Assembly: GCF_025837095.1 (NCBI RefSeq)
Contig: NZ_CP107551.1
Location: forward strand, 1,718,352-1,782,351
Direction of reading: 5' to 3'
Source of the DNA: Rhodococcus sp. Z13
GTDB lineage: Bacteria > Actinomycetota > Actinomycetes > Mycobacteriales > Mycobacteriaceae
DNA length: 64,000 bases
Positions 9,986-17,944 of the stretch are shown here, in pieces. The notes under the pieces were generated by a model. The model did no database searches and was not told the DNA's origin. It worked only from the letters and a program-made list of their open reading frames with translations. Within the stretch, counting starts at the first letter, position 1, and every line of letters starts with the position of its first letter. The position numbers and the translations under genes are program-made.

Positions 9986-11227
9986 TCACGCGGTGAGCTC
10001 GGACAGCGGCACGTCCGTGTCGGCCAGCCGGTCCGGGTCCACCGGCGCACCCGAGGCGATCAGGGCCCGGATGTCGTCGTCCGCATCCCAGATGTTCACG
10101 TTCATGCCGGCCCGCACCAGGCGGGCGTCGTCGAGCCAGAACGCGAGGAACTGCCGGCCCCGGACGTCACCGCGGGTGACCACCCGCGCGTCGCGGGGTG
10201 CGAGACCGACGTACTCCATGCCGAGGTCGTACTGGTCGGTGAAGAAGTAGGGCAGCCGGTCGTAGGTGGCCTCCCACCCGAGCATCGCCGCCGCCGCCAC
10301 CGCGGGCTGGTTCAGCGCGTTGGCCCAGTGCTCGACCCGTACCCGGGTACCGAGCAGCGGATGCTCCGCCGCCGCGATGTCGCCGACCGCGACGATGTCC
10401 GGATCGCTCGTGCGCAGCGACGCGTCGACGAGCACCCCGTCGTCGACCGCGAGCCCGGCGTCGCGGGCGAGGTCGACGTTCGGCCGGGCCCCGACCGCGA
10501 CCAGCACGGCGTCGGCCGGCACGACCGTGCCGTCCCCGAAACGGATCCCGCTCGCGCGCCCGTCGTAGGCGACGATCTCGCTCACCGAGGTGTTCGTCCG
10601 CAGGTCGACGCCGTGCGCGCGATGCAGGTCGGCGAAGACCGCCCCCATCTCCTCGCCGAGCTCGCCGAGCAGGGGCTGGCTCGCGGATTCGGCGACGACC
10701 ACCCCGGCGCCGCGGCCCCGCGCGTTGGCGGCGATCTCCAGGCCGATCCAGCCGCCGCCGACGATCGCCAGCCATCCCGCCGTGTCGGTGCCGGCGTGGA
10801 TCGCGGTGAGCAGGGCGTCGGCGTCGTCGACGGTGCGCAGGACGTACACGCGGTCGGCGTCGGCCCCGGGCACGGGCACAGTGCGGGGTGTCGATCCCGT
10901 CGCGAGGGCGAGCTTGTCGTAGTGCAGGGTCGAGCCGTCGGGCAGGGACACGGTGTGCGCGGTGGGATCGATCGCGGTGACGGTGGTGCCGAGAAGCAGC
11001 TCCACACGGTGGTCCCGGTACCAGTCGCCGTCGTGCACGGTGAAGTCGGCAAGGGTCTTGCCGCCCGCGAAGTACTCCTTCGACAGGGGCGGTCGCTCGT
11101 AGGGGAGGTGATCCTCCGCGCCGATCAGCACGATTCGCCCCGGAAAGTCGCGGACCCGCAGTTCCTCGGCCAGTTTGGCGCCGGCCAGGCCCGCACCCAC
11201 GATCAGAAACGTCTCCTCACCCGACAT
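9986..11227 (-). CDS. FAD-dependent ferredoxin/rubredoxin reductase
   Basis: The 413-residue flavoprotein has an N-terminal FAD-binding GAGLAG motif (about residues 9-14), the [12 protein letters not shown] segment typical of ferredoxin reductases of P450 and dioxygenase systems, a second NAD-binding Rossmann motif ([10 protein letters not shown], about residue 150), and the FAD-contact segment AVGDIA near residue 280. It would pass electrons from NAD(P)H to a small iron-sulfur protein. No ferredoxin, P450 or oxygenase gene is adjacent. ATG 11227 is chosen because GGAGG lies about 9 bases upstream and homology starts there; the frame is open further upstream. It has no counterpart at this place in the M. 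tuberculosis order. Confidence 0.88.
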   Translation of the reverse strand: MSGEETFLIVGAGLAGAKLAEELRVRDFPGRIVLIGAEDHLPYERPPLSKEYFAGGKTLADFTVHDGDWYRDHRVELLLGTTVTAIDPTAHTVSLPDGSTLHYDKLALATGSTPRTVPVPGADADRVYVLRTVDDADALLTAIHAGTDTAGWLAIVGGGWIGLEIAANARGRGAGVVVAESASQPLLGELGEEMGAVFADLHRAHGVDLRTNTSVSEIVAYDGRASGIRFGDGTVVPADAVLVAVGARPNVDLARDAGLAVDDGVLVDASLRTSDPDIVAVGDIAAAEHPLLGTRVRVEHWANALNQPAVAAAAMLGWEATYDRLPYFFTDQYDLGMEYVGLAPRDARVVTRGDVRGRQFLAFWLDDARLVRAGMNVNIWDADDDIRALIASGAPVDPDRLADTDVPLSELTA

Positions 11228-11372
11228 CGTCGTGCCTCCACTCGATGCGTGCCGGACATGCTCCCTCCCGTCCGACGGTACGGTGCCGCGCAATCCCCGG
11301 GCCCCGCTTCGGGAAGAATCGACGACGGAACGGTGTTGCCCGATCCGTACCGACTCTTGTGAGGAGATCTTC

Positions 11373-12002
11373 TTGAGCGACACGACTGCAGCCGCGTCCG
11401 GCAAGGACACCGCAGACTTCTGGTTCGACCCGCTGTGCCCCTGGTGCTGGATCACCTCCCGCTGGATCCTCGAGGTCACGAAGGTGCGCGACATCGAGGC
11501 GCGTTTCCACGTGATGAGCCTGGCCGTGCTCAACGAGGGCCGCGACCTGCCCGAGGAGTACGCGGAGCTGATGAAGAAGGCGTGGGGTCCGGTGCGGGTG
11601 GCGATCGCCGCGGCGCAGAAGTACGGCGACGACATCCTCTCCCCGCTCTACACCGCGATGGGCACCCGCATCCACAACGAGGGCAACAAGGACTTCGCCG
11701 AGGTGATCGCCGCGTCGCTCGCCGAACTCGATCTCGATCCGGCCCTGGCCGAGGCCGCCGACAGCGACGCCTACGACGACGCGCTGCGCGAGAGCCACCA
11801 CGCGGGCATGGACAAGGTGGGGCAGGACGTGGGCACGCCCACGATCCACGTGAACGGCATCGCCTTCTTCGGCCCGGTGCTGTCGAAGATCCCGCGCGGC
11901 GAAGAGGCCGGCAAGGTGTGGGACGGCGTGGTCGCGCTCGCGTCCTACCCGCACTTCTTCGAGCTCAAGCGCACCCGCGACGAGAGCCCGAGCTTCGACT
12001 GA
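11373..12002 (+). CDS. DsbA-family mycothiol-dependent reductase (Rv2466c-like)
   Basis: The 209-residue protein has a thioredoxin fold with the active-site motif CPWC at residues 22-25 in the context FDPLCPWCW, then a long helical insert and a C-terminal [10 protein letters not shown] stretch carrying the cis-Pro loop. Rv2466c, its positional match, is a mycothiol/mycoredoxin-dependent reductase that reduces nitro compounds and is induced by oxidative stress. The start is TTG at 11373 with GAGGAG at 11361-11366; the open frame before it is not homologous. It acts in the cytoplasm. Its presence implies the cell uses mycothiol. Confidence 0.88.
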   Translation: MSDTTAAASGKDTADFWFDPLCPWCWITSRWILEVTKVRDIEARFHVMSLAVLNEGRDLPEEYAELMKKAWGPVRVAIAAAQKYGDDILSPLYTAMGTRIHNEGNKDFAEVIAASLAELDLDPALAEAADSDAYDDALRESHHAGMDKVGQDVGTPTIHVNGIAFFGPVLSKIPRGEEAGKVWDGVVALASYPHFFELKRTRDESPSFD

Positions 12003-12018
12003 CCGCCGCGGATCCGTC

Positions 12019-12058
12019 CTTCCGGCCGGGCCGGCGTACGCGCCGGCCAGGCCGGAAG
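12019..12058 (+). terminator. Rho-independent terminator
   Basis: An 18-bp stem with one mismatch (12019-12036 with 12041-12058) and a TACG loop is followed by ACTTT. It closes the DsbA-like gene and insulates it from block A. Confidence 0.85.
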
Positions 12059-12107
12059 ACTTTCGCTCAGGGTGAATGCAATCCTCGCAGGGCGGGCCGG
12101 ATCGGCC

Positions 12108-12113
12108 TAACGT
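12108..12113 (+). promoter_or_regulatory. Candidate -10 element of the first SfnB-like gene
   Basis: TAACGT fits the actinobacterial TANNNT pattern and would place the transcript start near 12120, just ahead of the leader hairpin. No convincing -35 element is visible. Confidence 0.35.
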
Positions 12114-12132
12114 GTCGGATCATGTCCAACTC

Positions 12133-12179
12133 GCTCCACCCCCTGCCGTCCGTGTCCATCCCGTTCCAGGGGGTGGAGC
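12133..12179 (+). promoter_or_regulatory. Leader hairpin that sequesters the ribosome-binding site
   Basis: A perfect 13-bp inverted repeat pairs 12133-12145 with 12167-12179. The right arm contains GGGTGGAG, the only plausible Shine-Dalgarno sequence for the GTG at 12181, and ends one base before that codon. When folded, the RNA would block initiation. The loop is 21 bases. A similar structure precedes the second SfnB-like gene. Confidence 0.7.
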
Positions 12180-12180
12180 T

Positions 12181-13395
12181 GTGAGCGCCGTACCCACCGC
12201 CGCACGCATCTCCGACGTCGACGAGGCCCTCCGGGTCGCGGCCACGCTCGCCGACGGGTTCGCCGTCGGCGCCGCCCAGCGCGACGCGAACCGTGAACTG
12301 CCGCACGAACAGATCCGGGCGCTCGCCGCCTCCGGTCTGCTCGCCCTCACCGTGCCCGTCGAGTACGGCGGCATCGCTGCGCCCTACGGGACGGTGGTGG
12401 AGGTCTTCCGCATCCTCGCCGCGGCCGACCCGAGCATCGCGCAGATCCCGCACTCGCACTTCACCTTCCTCGAGGCGCTGCGCAGCCAGGGCACCGACGA
12501 GCAGAAGCGTTTCTTCTACGGTGAGGTGCTGGCCGGTGCGTTGCTGGCGAACGCGCAGAGCGAACGCGGCTCCCGCCCGATGAACGTCGACACCACGATC
12601 CTGCGCCGGCAGGGCGACGACTACGTGCTCAGCGGCCGCAAGTTCTACAGCACCGGCGCCCTGTTCGCCGACTGGATCCTCGTGCGCGCCAGCCTCGCCG
12701 ACGACCCCGACGCCACCGACGCGTCGACCCCCAAGGCGGTCGCGTTCGTCCGGCGCGACACCGAGGGACTCACCGTCGTCGACGACTGGGACGGCATGGG
12801 TCAGCGCACCACCGCCAGCGGCACCGTCACCCTCGACGACATCGTGGTCCCGGCGTCGGCGGTCGTGCCCTACTCGCCGATCTTCGACGGCCCCACCACC
12901 TACGGCGCCCAGGCCCAGATCACGCACGCCGCCATCGACGTGGGCATCGCCACCGGTGCGCTCGCCGAGGCAGTCCTGCAGGCCGGCCGGGCCCGCCCGC
13001 ACTTCGAATCGGGTGTCGAACGCGCCGTGGACGATCCGCTGCTCGTGCAGATCGCGGGGGAGGCCACGGTCACGGTCCGGGCCGCGCAGGTGCTGCTCGC
13101 CCAGGCCGCGCGCGCCGTCGACGCGGCCCGCGCGAACCCGACCGAGGAGTCCACGGCCGCTGCGTCGATCGAGGTGGCCACCGCGAAGGTCGCCGCCACC
13201 CGTGCCGCCGTGGAGACGGCGAGCGTGCTGTTCGAACTCGGCGGCACCCGCAGCGCGTCGGGCTCGGCGAACCTGTCCCGCTACTGGCGCGACGCCCGCA
13301 CCCACACGCTGCACGACGCGACCCGCTGGAAGCTCCAGCACATCGGCCGGTGGACGCTCAGCGGCACCCATCCGCCGCGGCACGGCGTGCTCTGA
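12181..13395 (+). CDS. SfnB-like flavin-dependent monooxygenase, acyl-CoA dehydrogenase fold
   Basis: This 404-residue protein has the acyl-CoA dehydrogenase fold but belongs to the group D flavin monooxygenases of the SfnB/DszC type, which use reduced FMN from a separate reductase and act in sulfur acquisition. The N-terminal helical domain includes VPVEYGG; the beta domain has SERGSRPMN and KFYSTGALFADW (about residue 155), the YSTG signature of SfnB/DszC-like enzymes; the C-terminal helical bundle follows. The usual catalytic Glu segment of dehydrogenases is not evident. GTG 12181 is chosen for its Shine-Dalgarno site and because family homology starts there. No reductase gene is nearby. 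The exact substrate is unknown. Confidence 0.78.
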   Translation: MSAVPTAARISDVDEALRVAATLADGFAVGAAQRDANRELPHEQIRALAASGLLALTVPVEYGGIAAPYGTVVEVFRILAAADPSIAQIPHSHFTFLEALRSQGTDEQKRFFYGEVLAGALLANAQSERGSRPMNVDTTILRRQGDDYVLSGRKFYSTGALFADWILVRASLADDPDATDASTPKAVAFVRRDTEGLTVVDDWDGMGQRTTASGTVTLDDIVVPASAVVPYSPIFDGPTTYGAQAQITHAAIDVGIATGALAEAVLQAGRARPHFESGVERAVDDPLLVQIAGEATVTVRAAQVLLAQAARAVDAARANPTEESTAAASIEVATAKVAATRAAVETASVLFELGGTRSASGSANLSRYWRDARTHTLHDATRWKLQHIGRWTLSGTHPPRHGVL

Positions 13396-13404
13396 CCGCA
13401 CCTC

Positions 13405-13451
13405 ACGGGGCCGGTCCGCCAGTCGATTTCGCACCGGCGGACCGGCCCCGT
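13405..13451 (+). terminator. Hairpin terminator after the first SfnB-like gene
   Basis: A perfect 16-bp stem (13405-13420 with 13436-13451) with a 15-base loop lies 9 bases after the stop codon, so this gene is probably a single-gene transcript. Confidence 0.8.
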
Positions 13452-13511
13452 CGGGTACCGTGCGATTGTTCGCATTCGGGAGCAATCGCCCTCGTCGTCC
13501 CGGGAGGTCGC

Positions 13512-13790
13512 GTGGCCGTCTACGTCTATCGATGTCTCTCCCACGGGCGCTTCGACAGCGCCCATCCCATCGGCACCGCCCCGTCCGCCGTGCCGTGCCC
13601 GCACTGCAGCGCCTCCGCCGCGCGGGTTCTCACCTCGCCGAATCTGTCGTCCACCTCCGCGGCCGTCACGGCGATGATGGACGCGCACGGCCGGTCGCAG
13701 ACCGCACCGGCGGTGACCACCCGGCCCCCGGAACCGGAACGACCGTCCCGCCCGGCCGATCCCCGCATCGCGAAACTCCCGCGCCCGTAG
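13512..13790 (+). CDS. fmdB: FmdB-type zinc-ribbon protein
   Basis: The 92-residue protein begins MAVYVYRCLSHGRFD, like the FmdB/zf-FmdB family, and has a CPHC pair at about residues 34-37, with C8 and H11 as the likely other zinc ligands. The C-terminal half is Pro- and Arg-rich and probably disordered. FmdB was first described beside the formamidase gene of Methylophilus as a regulatory protein. Here it also lies directly upstream of formamidase, on the same strand. The start is GTG 13512 with GGGAGG at 13502-13507. A regulatory role is known only by analogy. Confidence 0.8.
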   Translation: MAVYVYRCLSHGRFDSAHPIGTAPSAVPCPHCSASAARVLTSPNLSSTSAAVTAMMDAHGRSQTAPAVTTRPPEPERPSRPADPRIAKLPRP

Positions 13791-13799
13791 AGCCTACGG

Positions 13800-13818
13800 C
13801 CGGCCACGCCGTGGCCGG
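13800..13818 (+). other. Short hairpin between fmdB and formamidase
   Basis: An 8-bp perfect stem (13800-13807 with 13811-13818) and a 3-base loop could act as a partial terminator or as an RNA-stability element in a shared transcript. There is no U-tract. Confidence 0.4.
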
Positions 13819-13869
13819 TCCGATCCGCGTGCACATCCGCACCCCGCACCCGCGAGACCGGAGGAAACC

Positions 13870-15114
13870 ATGCCCGACGTGATCTTCCCCGTCGACCACA
13901 GCAAACCGTTCCGGGAGCAGGAACTCGTCGGCCACAACCGGTGGCATCCCGACATCCCGCCGGTCGCGACCGTGAAGTCCGGCGACGTCTTCCGCGTCGA
14001 GTCCAAGGAATGGTTCGACGGCACGATCGTCGACAGCGACGACGCGAACGACATCCGCGACTGCGACCTGTCGATGGTGCACCAGTTGTCCGGGCCGTTC
14101 GCCGTCGAAGGAGCGAAACCCGGCGACCTGCTGATGGTGGACATCCTCGACGTCGGCCCGGTACCCCAGCAGACCGGCCCGATCGCCGGACAGGGCTGGG
14201 GATACACCGGCATCTTCGCCAAGGAGAACGGCGGTGGTTTCCTCACCGACTGGTTCCCGCAGGCGTACAAGGCGATCTGGAACTTCACCGGGCAGAAGGC
14301 CACCAGCCGGCACATCCCCGGGGTGGAGTTCACCGGCATCGTCCACCCCGGCCTCATGGGGACGGCACCGAGCCGGGAACTGCTCGCCCGCTGGAACGCC
14401 CGCGAACAGGCCCTGATCGACACCGAACCGAATCGTGTTCCGCCGCTGGCGCTCCCACCCGAACCCCACAACGCGGTGCTCGGCTCACTGTCCGGCAGCG
14501 AGTACGAACGGGTCGCGGCGGAGGCCGCGCGGACCGCCCCGCCGCGGGAGAACGGCGGCAACCAGGACATCAAGAACCTATCCAAGGGCAGCCGGATCTT
14601 CTACCCCGTCTTCGTCGACGGTGCCAACCTCTCCCTGGGCGACCTGCACTTCTCGCAGGGCGACGGCGAGATCACCTTCTGCGGCGCCATCGAGATGGGC
14701 GGCTACATCGACCTGCGGGTCGAGGTGATCCCGGGCGGCATGGAGACCTACGGGGTGACCACCAACCCGATCTTCATGCCCGGCAACGTCGAACCCCGCT
14801 ACACCGAGTTCCTCACCTTCGTCGGCTTCTCCGTCGACCGGCAGGGCACACAGCACTATCTCGACTCGACCCTGGCCTACCAGAACGCCTGCCTCAACGC
14901 GATCGAGTACCTGTCGAGGTTCGGCTGGACCAAGGAGCAGGTCTACCTGCTGCTCGGTGCGGCACCGGTCGAGGCGCGGTTCTCCGGGGTGGTGGACGTG
15001 CCGAACTCGTGCGCGACGCTCTACGTCCCCACCGCGATCTTCGACATCGACGTGCGGCCCTCGGCCGGCAACCCCGTCCGGGTCGACCGCGGGCAGTGCG
15101 CGGTGAGCAGCTGA
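13870..15114 (+). CDS. fmdA: Formamidase
   Basis: The 414-residue enzyme belongs to the acetamidase/formamidase family, which hydrolyses formamide to formate and ammonia. The family start MPDVIFPVDHSKPF, the VTTNP segment in the middle and the C-terminal LLGAAPVEARFSGVVD (catalytic region) are all present, and length is normal. The start at ATG 13870 has GGAGG at 13860-13864. Its neighbours are FmdB upstream and sulfur-type monooxygenases downstream, so it could supply nitrogen from formamide or an N-formyl product made by the neighbouring oxygenases; this second idea is inference. Confidence 0.92.
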   Translation: MPDVIFPVDHSKPFREQELVGHNRWHPDIPPVATVKSGDVFRVESKEWFDGTIVDSDDANDIRDCDLSMVHQLSGPFAVEGAKPGDLLMVDILDVGPVPQQTGPIAGQGWGYTGIFAKENGGGFLTDWFPQAYKAIWNFTGQKATSRHIPGVEFTGIVHPGLMGTAPSRELLARWNAREQALIDTEPNRVPPLALPPEPHNAVLGSLSGSEYERVAAEAARTAPPRENGGNQDIKNLSKGSRIFYPVFVDGANLSLGDLHFSQGDGEITFCGAIEMGGYIDLRVEVIPGGMETYGVTTNPIFMPGNVEPRYTEFLTFVGFSVDRQGTQHYLDSTLAYQNACLNAIEYLSRFGWTKEQVYLLLGAAPVEARFSGVVDVPNSCATLYVPTAIFDIDVRPSAGNPVRVDRGQCAVSS

Positions 15115-15156
15115 CCGCTGCGGGTTGGATTCGCACCGATCCTAAATGGTGTCCGG

Positions 15157-15206
15157 GCGGTACTCCCTGTCGCATCGTGGATTCCTCGAGCGACAAGGAG
15201 TACCGC
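15157..15206 (+). promoter_or_regulatory. Leader hairpin that sequesters the ribosome-binding site
   Basis: Two 16-base arms (15157-15172 and 15191-15206) pair at 15 of 16 positions; the single mismatch is 15167 with 15196. The right arm contains AAGGAG at 15195-15200, the Shine-Dalgarno site of the GTG at 15209. The loop is 18 bases. A TAAATG -10-like element at 15143-15148 would start the transcript almost at the foot of the stem. Confidence 0.72.
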
Positions 15207-15208
15207 AC

Positions 15209-16423
15209 GTGACAAGCACCGTTTCCGCACCCGCCACCACCGACCGGGAATTGAAGGAGCGCTTCGCCCCGATCTTCGACCGCATCGCCGTCGGCGCTGT
15301 CGACCGCGAACGCGACCGTCGGCTGGCCTTCGAGGAGGTCGCCTGGTTGCGCGAGGCCCGCTTCGGGGCACTGCGTGTGCCGGTCGAGTACGGCGGCTTC
15401 GGCGCGACCGTCCGGCAGCTGTTCGACCTGCTCGTCGACCTCGCCGCCGCCGAATCGAACCTGCCGCAGGCACTTCGGGTGCACTGGAGCTTCGTCGAGG
15501 ACCAGCGGCTCACCGGCGACGAGCGCGCTGCCGACTGGCTGCGCCGGGTCGCGACCGGCACCCTCGTCGGCAACGCGATCACCGAACCCGGTGTCGGCGC
15601 GGCCGACCGCTACCGCACGGCCCTGACCCGCAAGGGGAGTGGCTGGGTCCTCGACGGCGTCAAGTACTACAGCACCGGAAGCCTGTACGCCGACCATATC
15701 CTCGTCGCCGCCGATCAGGACGGGGAACGCGTCTCCGTGCTCGTCGACGCGAACCAGCCCGGCGTCGAGCAGTCCGACGACTGGGACGGTTTCGGGCAGC
15801 GGCTCACCGCCAGCGGCACCACCACCTTCACCGGCGTGGAGGTCACCGAGGACCGGATCCTCGGCCCCGGTTACGGGCAGCCGGGCCGCACCTACGCCAC
15901 CGCCTACCTGCAGCTCGTCCAGCTCGCGGTGCTCGCCGGCATCGCCGCCCGCGCCGAGGCCGACACCGTCGAGTGGGTCCGCCGCCGGACCCGCACCTTC
16001 ACCCATGCCGCCGCCGACCTGCCGCGGCACGACCCGCTGGTGCAGCAGGTCGTCGGGCGGCTGTCCGCCGCGGCCTACGGGGCCCGCGCCGTCGTCCTCG
16101 CCGTCGCCGACGAACTCGACGTCCTGCTCGACGCGGGCGGCCAGGACCCGGAACTGCTCGACCGTGCCGAGGCGGCCGCCGCGAAGGCGCAGTCGGTGGT
16201 GATCTCGCTGGTGCTCGACGCGACCAGCGAACTGTTCGAGGTGGGTGGAGCCTCCATCAGCGACGCCTCGCTGGGGCTCGACCGGCACTGGCGCAACTCC
16301 CGCGTCGTCGCCGCCCACAACCCGTTGATCTACAAGCAGCAGGCCGTCGGCGCGCACGTGCTCAACGGCGATCCGCTGCCCTACGCGTGGAGCGCCGGTC
16401 GCCGGCCCGGGGTGGCCGGGTGA
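15209..16423 (+). CDS. Second SfnB-like flavin-dependent monooxygenase
   Basis: This protein is 404 residues, exactly the length of the first SfnB-like protein, with the same domain order: helical N-domain with VPVEYGG, beta domain with KYYSTGSLYADH (about residue 155), the DDWDGFGQRLTASGTT stretch shared almost exactly with the first copy, and a helical C-domain. The two are clear but diverged paralogues, which suggests different substrates. It should depend on an externally supplied reduced flavin. GTG 15209 is chosen because AAGGAG lies 8 bases upstream. The styrene-monooxygenase-like gene follows 67 bases later. Confidence 0.78.
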   Translation: MTSTVSAPATTDRELKERFAPIFDRIAVGAVDRERDRRLAFEEVAWLREARFGALRVPVEYGGFGATVRQLFDLLVDLAAAESNLPQALRVHWSFVEDQRLTGDERAADWLRRVATGTLVGNAITEPGVGAADRYRTALTRKGSGWVLDGVKYYSTGSLYADHILVAADQDGERVSVLVDANQPGVEQSDDWDGFGQRLTASGTTTFTGVEVTEDRILGPGYGQPGRTYATAYLQLVQLAVLAGIAARAEADTVEWVRRRTRTFTHAAADLPRHDPLVQQVVGRLSAAAYGARAVVLAVADELDVLLDAGGQDPELLDRAEAAAAKAQSVVISLVLDATSELFEVGGASISDASLGLDRHWRNSRVVAAHNPLIYKQQAVGAHVLNGDPLPYAWSAGRRPGVAG

Positions 16424-16454
16424 CCCGTCCGATCCGCTTCGACGCGGATGTCAG

Positions 16455-16475
16455 CTGATCCACGAAACCATCGTT
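16455..16475 (+). promoter_or_regulatory. CTGATC/AACCAT motif, copy 1
   Basis: CTGATC followed by AACCATCGTT lies just ahead of the styrene-monooxygenase-like gene. The same pair of words recurs at 17897-17914 ahead of the SfnG-like gene. It may be a shared regulator site; support is only the resemblance. Confidence 0.35.
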
Positions 16476-16490
16476 ATCTCAGGAGAACTC

Positions 16491-17843
16491 ATGTCACGCA
16501 CCGCAGCCGTCGTGGGTGCGGGCCTGGCGGGCACCACCGCCGCCCTGGGCCTGCAGAACGCCGGATTCGATGTCACCCTCCACAGCGACCGCGACCGGAG
16601 GTCGTTGCGCGACGACGTCCCCGCGACCGGCACCGCCGTGTACTTCGGCAGATCGCGGGAATCGGACGCCCGCATCATCGAGGACCTCTACGCAGACGGC
16701 CCGTCCGCCGTCGGTATGAGTGCGCGCCTGCACACCGGGGTGGGGAAGACCTACGGGGAGGTGTTCGAGTTCGCCCCCGACTTCGGGTACGTCTCCCAGG
16801 GCGTCGACGTGCGGTTGCGCGCCGACGACCGGCTCGGTCGATTTCTCGATCGGGGCGGGCGTTTCGAGGTGCGGTCGGTCGATCCCGACGGCCTCGACGG
16901 GATCGCCGGTCGCCACGACCTCACCCTCGTCGCCACCGGCAAGGGCGGCCTGGCGTCGCTGTTCCCCGTCGACCCGGACCGTACCGTGTACTCCGAACCG
17001 CAGCGGCAGCTGCTGATGGTGACGTTGCACGGCCTCGACCACGATGCGGACGCCTTCGGTTACCGCGGGGTCGGCGGCAGGTTCAACCACTTCAACCTGC
17101 ACACCGACTTCGGTGAGGTGTTCATCGGCCCGTATCTGCACAAGGACGTCGGGCCGGCGTGGAGTTTCCTCGGTTTCGCGAAGCCGGGCTCGCCGTGGAT
17201 CGAGCTGTTCGACACCGTCACCGACGCGCACAGCGCCCGCCGCGCGGTGCTCGAGCTGTACCGGCAGTACTTCCCGAAGGACGCCGCGGAGATCGAACAA
17301 CTGCAGGTGATCGAGGTCGACCCGCACTCCTGGCTCCGCGGCGCGGTCACCCCCACGGTGCGCCGCGCGGTCGGGGAGACTGCGAGCGGGCACGTCGTCG
17401 CCGCGATCGGCGACACCGCCGTCTCCTTCGATCCCGTCGCCGGGCAGGGCGCGCAGAACACGGTCGTCCAGATCGCCTCACTGATCGAGGCGGTGCGGAA
17501 CCACGACGGCGAGTTCACCCGCCAGTGGCTGCAGGACCGCTTCGACGAGCACTGGGCCGCCCGCGGCCACGGCGCGGCCGAGACCACCCGGCTGTTCCTC
17601 GGCGACCCCACCTACGCGCAGTACGCCGACGTGTTGTTCCCGGCCGCCGCCGTGGACGAGCGGGCCGCCGCGGCCCTGTTCCGGTTCCTCTCCGAACCGG
17701 AACTGCTGCCGGGATTGCGCGATGTGGACGACGTGAAGAGTTACATCGCCGAGGCGACCGGGGTACCCGCGGACGAGTTGACGGCGCGGTTCGCGCCGTC
17801 AACCGGATTCGCGGCCTCACCCCGCGGACGGGTCGCGGTCTGA
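16491..17843 (+). CDS. Styrene/indole monooxygenase-type FAD oxygenase (StyA-like)
   Basis: The 450-residue flavoprotein has the FAD motif GAGLAG (residues 8-13) and the late segment GDTAVSFDPVAGQGAQN (about residues 305-321) typical of group E monooxygenases, which epoxidise styrene or oxidise indole or sulfides using FADH2 from a partner reductase (StyB). No StyB-like gene is seen in the window, so the reductase must come from elsewhere or be shared. Group E enzymes are good sulfoxidases, which fits the flanking SfnB- and SfnG-like genes. It starts at ATG 16491 with AGGAG upstream. Styrene use is not implied, because the rest of a styrene pathway is absent. Confidence 0.8.
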   Translation: MSRTAAVVGAGLAGTTAALGLQNAGFDVTLHSDRDRRSLRDDVPATGTAVYFGRSRESDARIIEDLYADGPSAVGMSARLHTGVGKTYGEVFEFAPDFGYVSQGVDVRLRADDRLGRFLDRGGRFEVRSVDPDGLDGIAGRHDLTLVATGKGGLASLFPVDPDRTVYSEPQRQLLMVTLHGLDHDADAFGYRGVGGRFNHFNLHTDFGEVFIGPYLHKDVGPAWSFLGFAKPGSPWIELFDTVTDAHSARRAVLELYRQYFPKDAAEIEQLQVIEVDPHSWLRGAVTPTVRRAVGETASGHVVAAIGDTAVSFDPVAGQGAQNTVVQIASLIEAVRNHDGEFTRQWLQDRFDEHWAARGHGAAETTRLFLGDPTYAQYADVLFPAAAVDERAAAALFRFLSEPELLPGLRDVDDVKSYIAEATGVPADELTARFAPSTGFAASPRGRVAV

Positions 17844-17896
17844 GCCTCGGACGAATCCGAGCCTCGGACCGAGCAGAGGAAGTGTTGGAATCACCC

Positions 17897-17914
17897 TGAT
17901 CGCAACCATTGGTT
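17897..17914 (+). promoter_or_regulatory. CTGATC/AACCAT motif, copy 2, with palindrome
   Basis: CTGATC is followed by AACCATTGGTT at 17904-17914, a hyphenated palindrome (five-base arms, one central base), 31 bases before the SfnG-like start codon. It is similar to the site at 16455-16475. Confidence 0.4.
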
Positions 17915-17944
17915 CGATGGGGAGCCTGGAATTGAATCGGAGCC

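Noticed and set aside
11175-11372. Upstream extension of the DsbA-like protein to 275 residues
   Set aside because: The extra 66 residues overlap the start region of the divergent reductase gene and show no homology; TTG 11373 has a good ribosome site.
12133-15206. Known SAM-type riboswitch before the SfnB-like genes
   Set aside because: Both structures are single stems of about 50 bases without the multi-helix cores or conserved letters of SAM riboswitches, and the two stems do not share sequence.
12181-16423. SfnB-like genes as ordinary acyl-CoA dehydrogenases of beta-oxidation
   Set aside because: They carry the YSTG-type segment of DszC/SfnB monooxygenases, lack the C-terminal catalytic-Glu block seen in the true dehydrogenase at 44243-45391, and lie beside sfnG.
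16491-17843. Styrene degradation pathway
   Set aside because: The StyA-like gene has no StyB, isomerase (StyC) or phenylacetaldehyde dehydrogenase (StyD) neighbours; sulfoxidation fits the context better.
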